From assembly GCF_050433445.1 (NCBI RefSeq), contig NZ_JBNPXF010000006.1, forward strand, positions 62,001 to 126,000: a DNA stretch of 64,000 nucleotides, written 5' to 3'. This document shows positions 16,197-24,627 of the stretch, piece by piece. Both the position numbers and the translations under genes were made by a program. This stretch comes from Kroppenstedtia sanguinis (lineage in GTDB: Bacteria > Bacillota > Bacilli > Thermoactinomycetales > DSM-45169). The notes under the pieces were generated by a model, which saw only the letters and a program-made list of their open reading frames with translations, had not been told where the DNA came from and searched no databases. Position 1 is the stretch's first letter, and each line of letters opens with the position of its first letter.

Positions 16197-16400
16197 GTGA
16201 TTACTGACGAACTGATCCAACGGATCAATGAACTGGCCCGTAAACAGAAAGCAGAGGGACTCACTCCCGCAGAAAAGGAAGAGCAGCAACAGCTCCGCCA
16301 AAAATACCTTCAAGGGATTCGCGGATCCGTGAAAAGTCAATTGGATCGGATTCGCTTTGTGGATGACCCCTCCTGCGTCCCCTTTATTATAAACAAGTGA
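16197..16400 (+). CDS. ynzC: YnzC family (DUF896) small protein
   Basis: A 67-residue protein of the UPF0291/DUF896 family. It has a two-helix hairpin (LIQRINELARKQKAEGLTPA) and the following KEEQQQLRQKYLQGIRGSVKS signature. Bacillus YnzC belongs to the SOS-induced yneA-yneB-ynzC unit; its role is unknown. I chose GTG at 16197 because GAAGGAG lies 8 bases upstream and the N-terminus then aligns with the family; an ATG at 16191 is too close to that site. Confidence 0.85.
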   Translation: MITDELIQRINELARKQKAEGLTPAEKEEQQQLRQKYLQGIRGSVKSQLDRIRFVDDPSCVPFIINK

Positions 16401-16417
16401 GACCGGGAACGAAATAA

Positions 16418-16440
16418 TAAAGCCCCCAAAGGGGGCTTTA
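16418..16440 (+). terminator. Terminator of ynzC
   Basis: A perfect 10-bp stem TAAAGCCCCC/GGGGGCTTTA with a 3-base loop, 17 bases after the stop codon. Confidence 0.85.
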
Positions 16441-16577
16441 TGTATAGACAAAGGGTAATTATACTTAAACAAATCAGAAATTCAGGGTTTATATTACAAA
16501 CTAGTTATTGATAAAAATAAGTCGGTATATTATTGTAAAATAAACAGACAAAAGATTCCCATTGGGGGGATTTTTAC

Positions 16578-16985
16578 GTGTTGCCATACAAAGAGCTGAC
16601 CCGTGTGGACAAACTGGTCCACGAACCGGCCCGGCTAGCCATTCTGAGCGCGCTGTCTGCATGTACCTTGGCTGAATTTCTGTTTCTGCAGGAACTGACT
16701 GGATTGACTAAGGGAAATCTCTCCAGTCACTTGACCAAATTGGAAAATGCTCAGCTGGTGACCATCGACAAACATTTTGTCAGAAAAAAAATCCCACAGA
16801 CCACCATTCGAATCACAGAAGAAGGGCGTGCCGCAGTCAAAAAGCATTGGGAACATCTGGAGTCCATCCGACGGGCAATTCGTCAACAGGGAGCCCTGGG
16901 GGATCGCACCTCCCTGAATCAGTTATCCATCTCGGGTCCCCCACTCTCCTTTGAGAAAAAACGGGCAAAAGAAGACTTGACTTAA
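16578..16985 (+). CDS. Winged-helix transcriptional regulator
   Basis: A 135-residue DNA-binding protein of the HTH_34/MarR-like winged-helix type used by single-domain Bacillus regulators: LVHEPARLAILSALSACTLA, recognition helix GLTKGNLSSHLTKLE, and wing KIPQTTIRITEEGRAAV. A charged C-terminal tail of about 30 residues follows. Start GTG at 16578, with GGGGGGA upstream. Possible promoter TTGATA (near 16507) with TATTGT. Target unknown; it does not share an operon with its neighbours. Confidence 0.8.
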   Translation: MLPYKELTRVDKLVHEPARLAILSALSACTLAEFLFLQELTGLTKGNLSSHLTKLENAQLVTIDKHFVRKKIPQTTIRITEEGRAAVKKHWEHLESIRRAIRQQGALGDRTSLNQLSISGPPLSFEKKRAKEDLT

Positions 16986-17040
16986 TCCTGTTTTTTTCGT
17001 ACGATGATTTTATTCAATTACATATCGTCTTTTTCCTGAT

Positions 17041-17162
17041 AAAGGGGAGTAGCTTTAACAACAAAGTCGTCATTACGGGATGGGCGGTCCCCGGCTTTGT
17101 TGACGACGCTCGGCGTTGTTTGTGAGACCTTTACCACTAATTTGTGGTGAAGGTCTTTTTAT
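17041..17162 (+). promoter_or_regulatory. yybP-ykoY manganese riboswitch
   Basis: The leader begins AAAGGGGAGTAGC, the conserved 5' signature of the yybP-ykoY class. It continues with two GC-rich helical segments (GGGCGGTCCCC region and the GTTGACGACGCTCGGCG arm) and ends with the conserved TGAGACCTTT. The closing strand is also the 5' arm of an intrinsic terminator. In this class Mn2+ binding sequesters that strand and allows readthrough. The downstream gene is a TerC-family transporter, the classical target, so expression is expected to rise with Mn2+. Confidence 0.88.
17125..17162 (+). terminator. Riboswitch-controlled terminator
   Basis: A 13-bp stem with one G-U pair (17125-17137 with 17144-17156), 6-base loop and TTTTT run. 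It shares AGACCTTT with the riboswitch aptamer. Confidence 0.88.
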
Positions 17163-17188
17163 ATTCCCAAAAAGAGAGGTTGAAACTC

Positions 17189-17863
17189 ATGACCGACATC
17201 TTTTCATTGGATTTTCTGCAAGCACTGATCTCCATCATTATCATCGACTTGGTCTTAGCCGGGGACAATGCCATTGTGATTGGCTTGGCTGCTCGGAACC
17301 TTCCCAAGGAAAATCAAAAGAAAGTGATTATCGGCGGAACCGTCGGAGCCATCATCATTCGGGCTGCAGCTACCTTGGCAGTGGTTTGGTTGTTGAAGAT
17401 TCCTGGCCTGCTACTGATTGGCGGATTAATCCTGATCTGGATCGCCTTTAAACTTCTCATCGAAGAAAAAGGAAAGGAAGATGTGAAAGCCAGCAGCCAT
17501 GTATGGGGGGCCATCGGAACCATCATCGTAGCAGATGCCGTCATGGGCTTGGATAACGTGTTGGCCGTTGCCGGCGCCGCCCACAGCAGTTACCTACTCG
17601 TCATTCTTGGGCTGATGATCAGCATTCCGATTGTCGTATGGGGGAGCACCATTATCCTGAAATGGATTGAACGCTATCCTTGGATCATCTATGTCGGCTC
17701 TGGTGTATTGGCCTGGACTGCTTCTAACATGATCGTGGATGAGCCCTTCTTGAAAGAATTTTTCATAGAACAACCGGTGTTGAAATGGACCTTGAATGCA
17801 GTCATCATCATTGGAGTCCTCGCCCTCGGTCACCGTGTCAAAAAGAAAGCAACCCACCATTAA
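17189..17863 (+). CDS. TerC family membrane protein, Mn2+ exporter (YkoY-like)
   Basis: A 224-residue protein with about seven transmembrane helices. The two acidic TerC motifs are present: IDLVLAGDNAIVIGLAARNL (first helix) and VADAVMGLDNVLAVAGAA (middle), the Asp/Asn pairs proposed to bind metal. TerC proteins of Bacillus (MeeF/MeeY, the former YceF/YkoY) export Mn2+ that loads extracytoplasmic enzymes. The gene lies directly behind a Mn2+ riboswitch, supporting this role. Start ATG at 17189, following GAGAGG. An upstream in-frame GTG lies inside the terminator hairpin and is rejected. Confidence 0.92.
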   Translation: MTDIFSLDFLQALISIIIIDLVLAGDNAIVIGLAARNLPKENQKKVIIGGTVGAIIIRAAATLAVVWLLKIPGLLLIGGLILIWIAFKLLIEEKGKEDVKASSHVWGAIGTIIVADAVMGLDNVLAVAGAAHSSYLLVILGLMISIPIVVWGSTIILKWIERYPWIIYVGSGVLAWTASNMIVDEPFLKEFFIEQPVLKWTLNAVIIIGVLALGHRVKKKATHH

Positions 17864-17956
17864 ACCGAAGCAGGAATCTTCACTCTTGTCATAGGCTTGA
17901 CAGTTTCATCTCTTCATGAAATCCTTTGATCATCGAACGCTGGCCTCATTTGAATC

Positions 17957-17989
17957 CAGGTACTTTCACATACTAGGTGAAAGTACCTG
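17957..17989. other. Perfect 13-bp hairpin upstream of thioesterase gene
   Basis: CAGGTACTTTCAC (17957-17969) pairs perfectly with 17977-17989 around a 7-base loop. No T-run follows. It could end terC transcription or be a control site for the gene starting at 18028. Confidence 0.5.
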
Positions 17990-18027
17990 ACTCATGCGTC
18001 TGATGAGCTACCAAAGGAGAGATCCCT

Positions 18028-18495
18028 GTGAAACCCGTACCAACAGAACGTTCTCGCACAATTAAAACCTCTCTGGTGTTGCCTCCGGATACCAACCATA
18101 TGGGTACCATCTTCGGCGGGACTATTTTGGCCTATCTCGATGAAGTAGCCGCCATCTCAGCCATGCGCCACAGCGGAGAAGCAGTCGTGACCGCTTCCTT
18201 TGACTCCGTCGATTTTCTGACTCCCGTAAAAGAAGGGGATATTATCACCGTGGAGGGTTTTGTCACTTGGACAGGGCGCACTTCGATGGAGGTCTATGCC
18301 AAAGTGAGTTCAGAGAAATTACCCGAAAGAGAAAAGAGATTGACAGCCACCTCTTTTATCACCATGGTAGCCGTGGATGAACACGGAAAACCGAAGCCGG
18401 TCCCTCCGGTCCAACCCCAGACGGAAGAAGAAAGGCAACTCTACAAAACTGCTCCACATAGACAACAACTGCGAAAGCAGGGAAAACAACTCTAA
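18028..18495 (+). CDS. Acyl-CoA thioesterase, hotdog fold (YkhA-like)
   Basis: A 155-residue single hotdog-domain acyl-CoA hydrolase of the YkhA/YciA type. The core NHMGTIFGGTILAYLDEVAA contains the hotdog helix with the catalytic Asp of the family, followed by the strands VVTASFDSVDFLTPVKEGD and VEGFVTWTGRTSMEVYAKV. It would release fatty acids from CoA in the cytoplasm. Start GTG with AAAGGAGAG upstream. Monocistronic, with a terminator directly after it. Confidence 0.9.
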   Translation: MKPVPTERSRTIKTSLVLPPDTNHMGTIFGGTILAYLDEVAAISAMRHSGEAVVTASFDSVDFLTPVKEGDIITVEGFVTWTGRTSMEVYAKVSSEKLPEREKRLTATSFITMVAVDEHGKPKPVPPVQPQTEEERQLYKTAPHRQQLRKQGKQL

Positions 18496-18500
18496 CAGGG

Positions 18501-18530
18501 AATGAGAGCCGGCTTGCTTCGGCTCTCATT
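18501..18530 (+). terminator. Terminator of thioesterase gene
   Basis: An 11-bp perfect stem (18501-18511 with 18520-18530), 8-base loop. Confidence 0.75.
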
Positions 18531-18601
18531 CTAATATGGGCATCTCCTCCGTGCCGCATGACCCCGCTACCGAATAGGATGTTTACGAGCATCCATCCGT
18601 C

Positions 18602-20011
18602 ATGATGGGGAAAGAGGAGGCGGTACTTACGAAATCCCTCACCCTGAATCAATGTATCCAAATTATCGGGGGAACCTTGATCCGCGGGGATGGGGGGCGG
18701 ACCCTCCGCGCGGCCAATCTGGGCAAGCCCCGAAGACTGGCCAAAAATCAGATCTACTTTTACTCCAAGTCCCGTTCATGGGATAAACAATTGGCCGGAT
18801 TGCAGTCGACTCCCCCTGCCGCAGCCGTTCTTCAAGAAGGTATCTCCGGGTCTTCGATTCCGAGTTCCGTAGCCATTGTACGGGTTCCTGATGTGAATCA
18901 AGCCATCTGGCGTTTGGCCAACTGGAACTGGAAACAAATTTATCCTCGGGTGGCCGCTGTCACTGGGAGTGCTGGCAAATCCACCACCACCTCCATGGTT
19001 ACTTCCATTCTCCGACGTTCCAAGCGAGTGGTTCACACCCAGGGCAATCTGAATACCTTTACCTACCTTCCGTCTTATCTGTTGAGGTTATCTCCTGGGG
19101 ATGAAATTCTCATGCTGGAGATGGGAATGAAATCCTTTAATAATATCGCCCGCCAATGCCGGGTCGTTCGCCCAACAGTGGGGGCAGTGACCAATGTGGG
19201 GGAAGCCCATGCCGGCCACCTTGGAGGCGTCCAAAAAGTGGTCAAGGCGAAACAAGAACTCATTGATGGCCTTCGCCCTGGTGCCACCCTGTACCTCAAT
19301 GCCGACTGTCAGCGTTCCAAACAACTCTCCACGCGCCGATTTCGAGGATCTGTCTATACCTTCGGAATCCGAAACCCCGCCGACATCCGGGGTGGGAACA
19401 TCCAATACAGCACAAACGGGATGTCCTTCGATGTGATGACCGAAGGAAAAAAAGGCAGATTTTTCATTCCCACCTGGGGAGACCACAATATCTTGAACGC
19501 TCTGGCCGCCATCGGCATTACGAGAACTTTAGGCATCGGTTTTCATCAAATCCGGGACGGCCTGGCCAAGGTGAAACTGCCTCGAATGCGCCTGCAAAGA
19601 ATCCGGGGCACCCAGGGCCGCACATTGATCAACGATGCATGGAACGCCAATCCCTCTGCCATGAAAGCGGGACTCTCCGTTTTGAAACATTTATCCTCCA
19701 AACGACCCAGTATTGCCGTCTTGGGGGATATGATGGAATTAGGGGGATATACCCGAACTGGACACCGTGAGGTAGGCCGATTTGCTGCCCGAATGAACCT
19801 GCATCAACTAATCACATACGGACAAAAAGCCCAGGAGATCGGGCGAACAGCCGTCGCCGTCGGCATGGATCCCCATCGGGTCCACCATTTTTCCAATAGA
19901 AATGCTCTGCTGCGACACTTGCACAGCACACCTACCGGTTCTGTGATCTATTTCAAAGCCTCCCGAAAACAAAAATTCGAGAAAATCGTCAATTCCCTTG
20001 CACGCGGATAA
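18602..20011 (+). CDS. MurF-like Mur ligase family protein
   Basis: A 469-residue ATP-dependent peptide (amide) ligase related to MurF, which adds D-Ala-D-Ala to UDP-MurNAc-tripeptide. Three Mur domains are visible: N-terminal substrate domain (to about 115), central ATPase with VTGSAGKSTTTSMVTSIL, EMGMKSFNNIA and TNVGEAHAGHLGG, and a C-terminal domain with LINDAWNANPSAMKAGL and AVLGDMMELGGYT. The P-loop reads GSAGKST rather than the usual GTNGKTT. It is not in a mur/mra cluster, so it is probably a specialised paralogue. It is convergent with an ATP-grasp/glycosyltransferase fusion, suggesting a spore-coat or peptide-conjugation role (inference). The start is uncertain: a strong AGAGGAGG lies within the first codons but is not followed by a standard start. 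Confidence 0.82.
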   Translation: MMGKEEAVLTKSLTLNQCIQIIGGTLIRGDGGRTLRAANLGKPRRLAKNQIYFYSKSRSWDKQLAGLQSTPPAAAVLQEGISGSSIPSSVAIVRVPDVNQAIWRLANWNWKQIYPRVAAVTGSAGKSTTTSMVTSILRRSKRVVHTQGNLNTFTYLPSYLLRLSPGDEILMLEMGMKSFNNIARQCRVVRPTVGAVTNVGEAHAGHLGGVQKVVKAKQELIDGLRPGATLYLNADCQRSKQLSTRRFRGSVYTFGIRNPADIRGGNIQYSTNGMSFDVMTEGKKGRFFIPTWGDHNILNALAAIGITRTLGIGFHQIRDGLAKVKLPRMRLQRIRGTQGRTLINDAWNANPSAMKAGLSVLKHLSSKRPSIAVLGDMMELGGYTRTGHREVGRFAARMNLHQLITYGQKAQEIGRTAVAVGMDPHRVHHFSNRNALLRHLHSTPTGSVIYFKASRKQKFEKIVNSLARG

Positions 20012-20028
20012 TTCACCGCGTGCATTTT
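19999..20028 (+). terminator. Terminator of MurF-like gene
   Basis: A 9-bp stem TGCACGCGG/CCGCGTGCA (19999-20007 with 20016-20024) overlaps the stop codon and is followed by TTTTC. It may also serve the convergent gene. Confidence 0.78.
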
Positions 20029-20056
20029 CAGTTGCAAACAAAGACCCTCCCTGGAT

Positions 20057-22273
20057 TCAGGTTGGCGTCTCCCGCAACATTCGCTTATGGATCTGCTGTA
20101 ACCCTTTGGCGGATTCATCCCATGTGAAGAAGGACACGGCACGACTTCTTCCTCTTTCCCCCATTTGCCTCCGCTTCTCCGGTTGATTGAGGAGCTGGGT
20201 GCAAGCATCAGCCAAATCCCCCCTCTTCAATTCCGTTTCGGAGAGCAGAATCCCCGTCTTCCCCTCCACCACCACTTCGGGAATGCCACCGGTCCGAGCA
20301 GAAATCAGAGGAAGTCCACAAGCCATCCCTTCTAGATTCACCAAATCGAAGGACTCTCGTTCCACAGATGGAGTCACCAACAAATCCGACGCTTGGTAAT
20401 ATCCTGGCATCTTTTCGTGATCTGTATAGGGAATCCAAGTGACAGACTGAGAGATCGGTCGGATCTCTTTTTTCAGCTTTCGGACATAGGCAGTCTCCAC
20501 CGGGCGACCGTAACGGTTACTACCAATCAGCAAAAGATGGAGATCTGGATCATCCCTCAACATTCTCCGGAAGGCGCTCACCAGCAGGTGAACCCCCTTT
20601 TGCGGGACCACCCGTCCTACAAACAGAATCACCTTTTTATCTGTCAATCCCAGCTCCACCCGAATTCGATCCCGGTTTACCGACTCCTTTGCAGGGGAAA
20701 AACGGTTTGGATCCACGCCGGGATAATCGATCCACACCTTTTCCCTGTATTCGGGAAACATGCCTACCAGAGTATTTTTCAGATATCGACTATTTACCAG
20801 CAGCCCATCTGCAAAACGGAAGTGAAGCCGTAAGCGGGAACGGGAAAAAACTTGGAGAAAACGGCCGGAATGGAGTGATAACAAAACTTTTGCCCGGGGA
20901 CAAGCCATTCGCACCTCAGGAAGCAATTCGGGACGGTTTTCCACCTGTATGAGATCAGGACGGAGACGGCGCAGCTCTGCCAAGCCTTGGTTCAGATAGC
21001 TTCGGCGATTCGAGGTATCGATCGCCAAAAGATGCGCCCGGATCAAACCTTCTCCCCCGCGACCCAATACGTGGATTTCACCATTGGAAGCGATTCGTTC
21101 GGACACCTCCCGGACCGATGTTTCCACAGAGCCGCTTTCTTTGCCCGACAAATCCAATGCTCCCGGAGTCCAAAAGAGGGTGACCGGCTGTTCCATACGC
21201 CTCCTCTTCTCTTCCCGAACCAGATGCCCCGCATATTGCATCGGGCGTTGGAAGGTCTTCTCCCACATCTCCCTCTCCCCTGCTTGGAGGAAGGTAATCC
21301 GCAGATCTCGGCCATTCACTTCAATCAACCAGACCTTGCCGGAAGAATCCACTCCGATATCCAATCCCAGGTCGGCCAAGCCAGGAATCTGGTCATCTAG
21401 GGTTCTCGCCGTCAGCAAGGAGACCTCCTCGATAGAAGAAAGGAGGGCATCCTGCGTGAATTCCGCTTCACTGAGAACAGAATTCAATGGGCGGGAAGAT
21501 CCACCCACCGTCAGATTAGTCGCGATCGCTCCAGGTATTCCCACCTTAGCCACCATGCCGCTGACAGACCAATTTCCATCCTCTCCTTTTTGAACAGAGA
21601 CCCGGATATCCACCGGTCGCCTCTCTTTCAATCGAAACAGATCCAGCCCTTGTTGGACCAGATAAGGCCTTTCCGCCTGGAACACCCGATCTGCAACCTC
21701 CCTGGTCGAGAGTATCTTCGCTTCTCCGAAAGAGGAGCTCATCCGTACCTTTCCCTCCCCTGCGTGCTCCACTCTGTAGATCCCCCTGGCCAGACTGCTG
21801 TCACAGGGTTTCAGATAGATTTGAGGATGCTTTTGCAGAAAGGAGTTTACCCTATCTACCATACCCGGGGACACCTGCTCGGTTTCCGGCAAGTGCTCTT
21901 TCAAGCGAGGAATCCCACGGAGCAGCTCGTATACCTTCCACTTATCGAGGCGGTTGTCGCCGTTGAACAACCGGACACATCCTCTTTCCTGAATCCTCTT
22001 CAATCCGGATGGAAGCTCCAGCGGCTTGATCCGGTTGTGAATCACAGATGGAATCGGTCGAACCACCCACCGGTAATGGCGGGTGGCCGTTCGCACCACA
22101 CCCTTGACCTGCCAAGTCGGAGTCGACAACCCTTCTGGACTGAAGAAAATTGGCTGTAAGCCGATCTGTCGCGCAAAACGATCATATAATTCGATGAATT
22201 CATAGGAGAGGCGACCTCTCAAAATTTTTCTCAAGGTGCCTCTACTGAGCAAAACTCCCACATCCACAAACAT
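20057..22273 (-). CDS. YheC/YheD-type ATP-grasp fused to GT4 glycosyltransferase (CotSA-like)
   Basis: A 738-residue two-part protein. Residues about 60-340 are an ATP-grasp ligase of the YheC/YheD endospore-coat type (GCVRLFNGDNRLDKWKVYEL, IYLKPCDSSLARGIYRVEH, and the closing metal-site IEVNGRDLRI). Residues about 370-738 are a GT-B fold family 4 glycosyltransferase with LLSLHSGRFLQVF, IDYPGVDPNRFSP, KVILFVGRVVPQKGVHLLV and the UDP-sugar-binding VTPSVERESFDLVNLEGMAC. In Bacillus these functions are separate proteins (YheC/YheD and CotSA). A fusion suggests a coat-modifying enzyme that ligates and glycosylates (inference). ATG at 22273 is chosen because GGGAAGGGAGG precedes it; the in-frame TTG 17 codons earlier has none. 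Confidence 0.82.
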   Translation of the reverse strand: MFVDVGVLLSRGTLRKILRGRLSYEFIELYDRFARQIGLQPIFFSPEGLSTPTWQVKGVVRTATRHYRWVVRPIPSVIHNRIKPLELPSGLKRIQERGCVRLFNGDNRLDKWKVYELLRGIPRLKEHLPETEQVSPGMVDRVNSFLQKHPQIYLKPCDSSLARGIYRVEHAGEGKVRMSSSFGEAKILSTREVADRVFQAERPYLVQQGLDLFRLKERRPVDIRVSVQKGEDGNWSVSGMVAKVGIPGAIATNLTVGGSSRPLNSVLSEAEFTQDALLSSIEEVSLLTARTLDDQIPGLADLGLDIGVDSSGKVWLIEVNGRDLRITFLQAGEREMWEKTFQRPMQYAGHLVREEKRRRMEQPVTLFWTPGALDLSGKESGSVETSVREVSERIASNGEIHVLGRGGEGLIRAHLLAIDTSNRRSYLNQGLAELRRLRPDLIQVENRPELLPEVRMACPRAKVLLSLHSGRFLQVFSRSRLRLHFRFADGLLVNSRYLKNTLVGMFPEYREKVWIDYPGVDPNRFSPAKESVNRDRIRVELGLTDKKVILFVGRVVPQKGVHLLVSAFRRMLRDDPDLHLLLIGSNRYGRPVETAYVRKLKKEIRPISQSVTWIPYTDHEKMPGYYQASDLLVTPSVERESFDLVNLEGMACGLPLISARTGGIPEVVVEGKTGILLSETELKRGDLADACTQLLNQPEKRRQMGERGRSRAVSFFTWDESAKGLQQIHKRMLRETPT

Positions 22274-22343
22274 TCCATATGGCCTCCCTTCCCTTCCAAT
22301 GTATGTCAAGGAATCCCTCTGCAACGATGTCGAATGCCCCCAT

Positions 22344-22378
22344 GATAGAAAAATAGACGGAGGCCCGAGGCCTCCGTC
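22344..22378 (-). terminator. Terminator of dnaD-like gene
   Basis: A 10-bp perfect stem GACGGAGGCC/GGCCTCCGTC (22356-22365 with 22369-22378) overlaps the stop codon. The minus strand continues TATTTTTCTATC. Confidence 0.85.
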
Positions 22379-23111
22379 AAGATCCTTGTTTTACCCAATT
22401 GTACAGTGAAAATTCCTCTGCTTTTTCCTTTGCGCCCTGGAGGGAGTCGGACTGATACAAAATCCCCGAGGACCGAAACTTCCGGGAGTATTCCACCGCC
22501 TCTTCAGGGGACTGAATCCCGTTACGTTGCCATTCAAGCAGGATTCGATCGATATAGCGACAACTCATCTTCCCGCAGAAGACCGCCTCTCGGAGAGCTG
22601 CGACAATCAGGGATTCCGGATGAGCATCCTCATCTAACCATTGGGTCAGTGTCTCACATTCCATTGGGGACAGAGGGCGGCCAAATTCCCGCTCAAAAAG
22701 CTGAAACAGATTATCATAAGCCTCTTCCACTGTATCATCTGGTTGAATCGACTCCCGATCCAGATAGGAAGCTGCCAACTGTTGCAACAAGGGAGCGCTG
22801 GAGTATTGTTCAGAACGGAGCCCCTCCTCATCCACCATCTCCTCGATAGAAAGAAACCCTTTTCTGACCAGGACCTGTAACCACTGTACAATTCGATCCC
22901 CTTTGACACTCATTCGCTCCTCTAGCTGACTGACCGTAGGAAAAGCAATACCTTCCTTTTCGTTGAAAAGAAGGATATGTAACAAAAGCATCATTTGTCC
23001 TTCATTCAATCCTAATCGTTTGTACTCTGTAAATAGCAAGACCGGAAAGGAGATGGAACCCTGCTGCAGGACATCAACCAAAGCGGAGTGTGGCGAGATC
23101 TTTCGGTCCAT
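22377..23111 (-). CDS. dnaD: DnaD-family replication protein
   Basis: A 244-residue protein of the DnaD family, which remodels DNA for PriA-dependent primosome assembly with DnaB and DnaI. The N-terminal winged helix spans residues about 25-105 (LLFTEYKRLGLNEGQMMLLL, FPTVSQLEERMSVKGDRI). The C-terminal DnaD domain with the YxxxIxxxW-type motif (FGRPLSPMECETLTQWLDE, then SCRYIDRILLEWQRNGI) spans about 150-220. It follows asnS on the same strand, the conserved asnS-dnaD order of Bacillus. ATG at 23111, preceded by GAGGTG. A longer in-frame extension upstream is not supported. Confidence 0.88.
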   Translation of the reverse strand: MDRKISPHSALVDVLQQGSISFPVLLFTEYKRLGLNEGQMMLLLHILLFNEKEGIAFPTVSQLEERMSVKGDRIVQWLQVLVRKGFLSIEEMVDEEGLRSEQYSSAPLLQQLAASYLDRESIQPDDTVEEAYDNLFQLFEREFGRPLSPMECETLTQWLDEDAHPESLIVAALREAVFCGKMSCRYIDRILLEWQRNGIQSPEEAVEYSRKFRSSGILYQSDSLQGAKEKAEEFSLYNWVKQGS

Positions 23112-23170
23112 CCTTTTCACCTCACCCTCTACTATAGCAACTGAAAAAATGGAAAAACAGACTTGAAAAC

Positions 23171-23200
23171 AAAAAGAGCACCGGTTATGTACCGATGCTC
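23171..23200 (-). terminator. Hairpin after asnS (terminator or attenuator before dnaD)
   Basis: A 10-bp stem with one mismatch (23176-23185 with 23191-23200) is followed on the minus strand by TTTTTG. It lies between the asnS stop and the dnaD start, so dnaD may depend on readthrough. Confidence 0.7.
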
Positions 23201-23228
23201 CCCTCCGGGGAGGAGTCATACCTGTACT

Positions 23229-24524
23229 TTACGGATACAATCGATTCAGCATCCGGGGGAAGGGAATTGTCTCCCGAACGTGATCCAAACCGCAAATCCA
23301 GGCCACGGTTCGTTCCAGACCCAATCCGAATCCCGAATGAGGAACCGTCCCGTATTTCCGAAGATCCAAATACCAGGCGTAATCTTCTCGGGGGAGTTGA
23401 TATTGTTGGAATCTTTCATCCAACAAAGCCGGATCATCAATCCGCTGACTTCCGCCGATGATCTCCCCATACCCTTCCGGGGCAATCAAATCTGCACACA
23501 GGACCACTTCGGGGCGGGAAGGATCTGGTTTCATATAGAAAGCTTTAATCTCTGTGGGATAGTGCGTGATAAAGACCGGACGGTCAAAACTCTCTGCAAT
23601 CTTCGTCTCATGGGGGGCACCGAAATCCTCTCCCCAGGTGAATTCCATCCCCTCCCGATTTAAAAGATCCACCGCTTCATCATAGGTGATGCGAGGGAAG
23701 GGTCCCTTCACCTTCTCCAAGGACGCCAGATCTCTACCGAGAACCTTCAACTCTTCCTGGCAATTTTCCAAAACATGCTGCACCAGATAGGTCAGCATGT
23801 CTTCCTGAACTACCAGATTCTCTTCATGTTCCACAAAGGCCATCTCCGGCTCGATCATCCAGAACTCGATCAGATGGCGCCGGGTTTTCGACTTTTCCGC
23901 ACGGAAAGCAGGCCCAAAGGAATAAACCCGGCCCAGGGTCATCGCCGCAGCCTCCATATACAGCTGCCCACTCTGGGTAAGGTAAGCATCTTCATCAAAA
24001 TATTTGGTGTGAAAGAGGTTGGTCGTCCCTTCACTGGAAGAGGGGGTCAAAACCGGCGGGTCCACCAGAGTGAAGCCTTGTCCATCCAGCCAGCCCCGAA
24101 CTGCCTGAACGATCTGGGCCCGAATGCGAAGAATCGCTCGCTGTCGTGGCGAACGGATCCACAGATGGCGATGATCCATCAGAAATTCCACTCCGTGCTC
24201 CTTCAGCGCGATCGGATAATCCTGTGCTTGCTGAATCACCTCAATGGAGGTCACATCCATCTCATAGCCACTGGGAGCCCGCTCATCGGCACGAATCCCC
24301 CCTTCCACATAAAGCGAGCTCTCTTGAGTCAACTCCAGTGCCGCTTCCCAGACCTCAGGAGAGACTTTGTTTTTCACCAATACCCCTTGAATGAAGCCGG
24401 TTCCATCCCGTAGTTGTAAAAATTGGATTTTACCACTGGACCGTTTATTGTAAAGCCATGCGCCCAGGCGGACTTGCTCCCCCACATGGGCGGAAATATT
24501 ACCTAATGTGGTAAGCACGTTCAA
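23229..24524 (-). CDS. asnS: Asparaginyl-tRNA synthetase
   Basis: A 431-residue class IIb aminoacyl-tRNA synthetase charging tRNA-Asn. It starts with an OB-fold anticodon-binding domain (residues about 15-100: VRLGAWLYNKRSSGKIQFLQ, LRDGTGFIQGV). The catalytic domain has class II motif 2 (FGPAFRAEKSKTRRHLIEFW) and motif 3 (GFGLGLERTVAWICGL). The tail ETIPFPRMLNRLYP is the standard end. Length matches Bacillus AsnS (430). No T-box leader is visible in the 100 bases before the start. Confidence 0.96.
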   Translation of the reverse strand: MNVLTTLGNISAHVGEQVRLGAWLYNKRSSGKIQFLQLRDGTGFIQGVLVKNKVSPEVWEAALELTQESSLYVEGGIRADERAPSGYEMDVTSIEVIQQAQDYPIALKEHGVEFLMDHRHLWIRSPRQRAILRIRAQIVQAVRGWLDGQGFTLVDPPVLTPSSSEGTTNLFHTKYFDEDAYLTQSGQLYMEAAAMTLGRVYSFGPAFRAEKSKTRRHLIEFWMIEPEMAFVEHEENLVVQEDMLTYLVQHVLENCQEELKVLGRDLASLEKVKGPFPRITYDEAVDLLNREGMEFTWGEDFGAPHETKIAESFDRPVFITHYPTEIKAFYMKPDPSRPEVVLCADLIAPEGYGEIIGGSQRIDDPALLDERFQQYQLPREDYAWYLDLRKYGTVPHSGFGLGLERTVAWICGLDHVRETIPFPRMLNRLYP

Positions 24525-24604
24525 ACCTCCATCTCGATTTTGACCTGTCCATTATACCCTTGGCTGCAAATGGGAGTCAACGCGATGAAAAAAGCCAATT
24601 CAGG

Positions 24605-24610
24605 TATAAT
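24605..24610 (+). promoter_or_regulatory. -10 box upstream of CapA-like gene
   Basis: TATAAT at 24605-24610, 18 bases before the first possible start codon. No convincing -35 box 16-18 bases upstream. Confidence 0.4.
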
Positions 24611-24627
24611 AAAAAGATCAATCCAAT

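Noticed and set aside
24525..24627. T-box leader upstream of asnS
   Set aside because: The gap is only about 100 bases and shows no T-box consensus or large hairpins.
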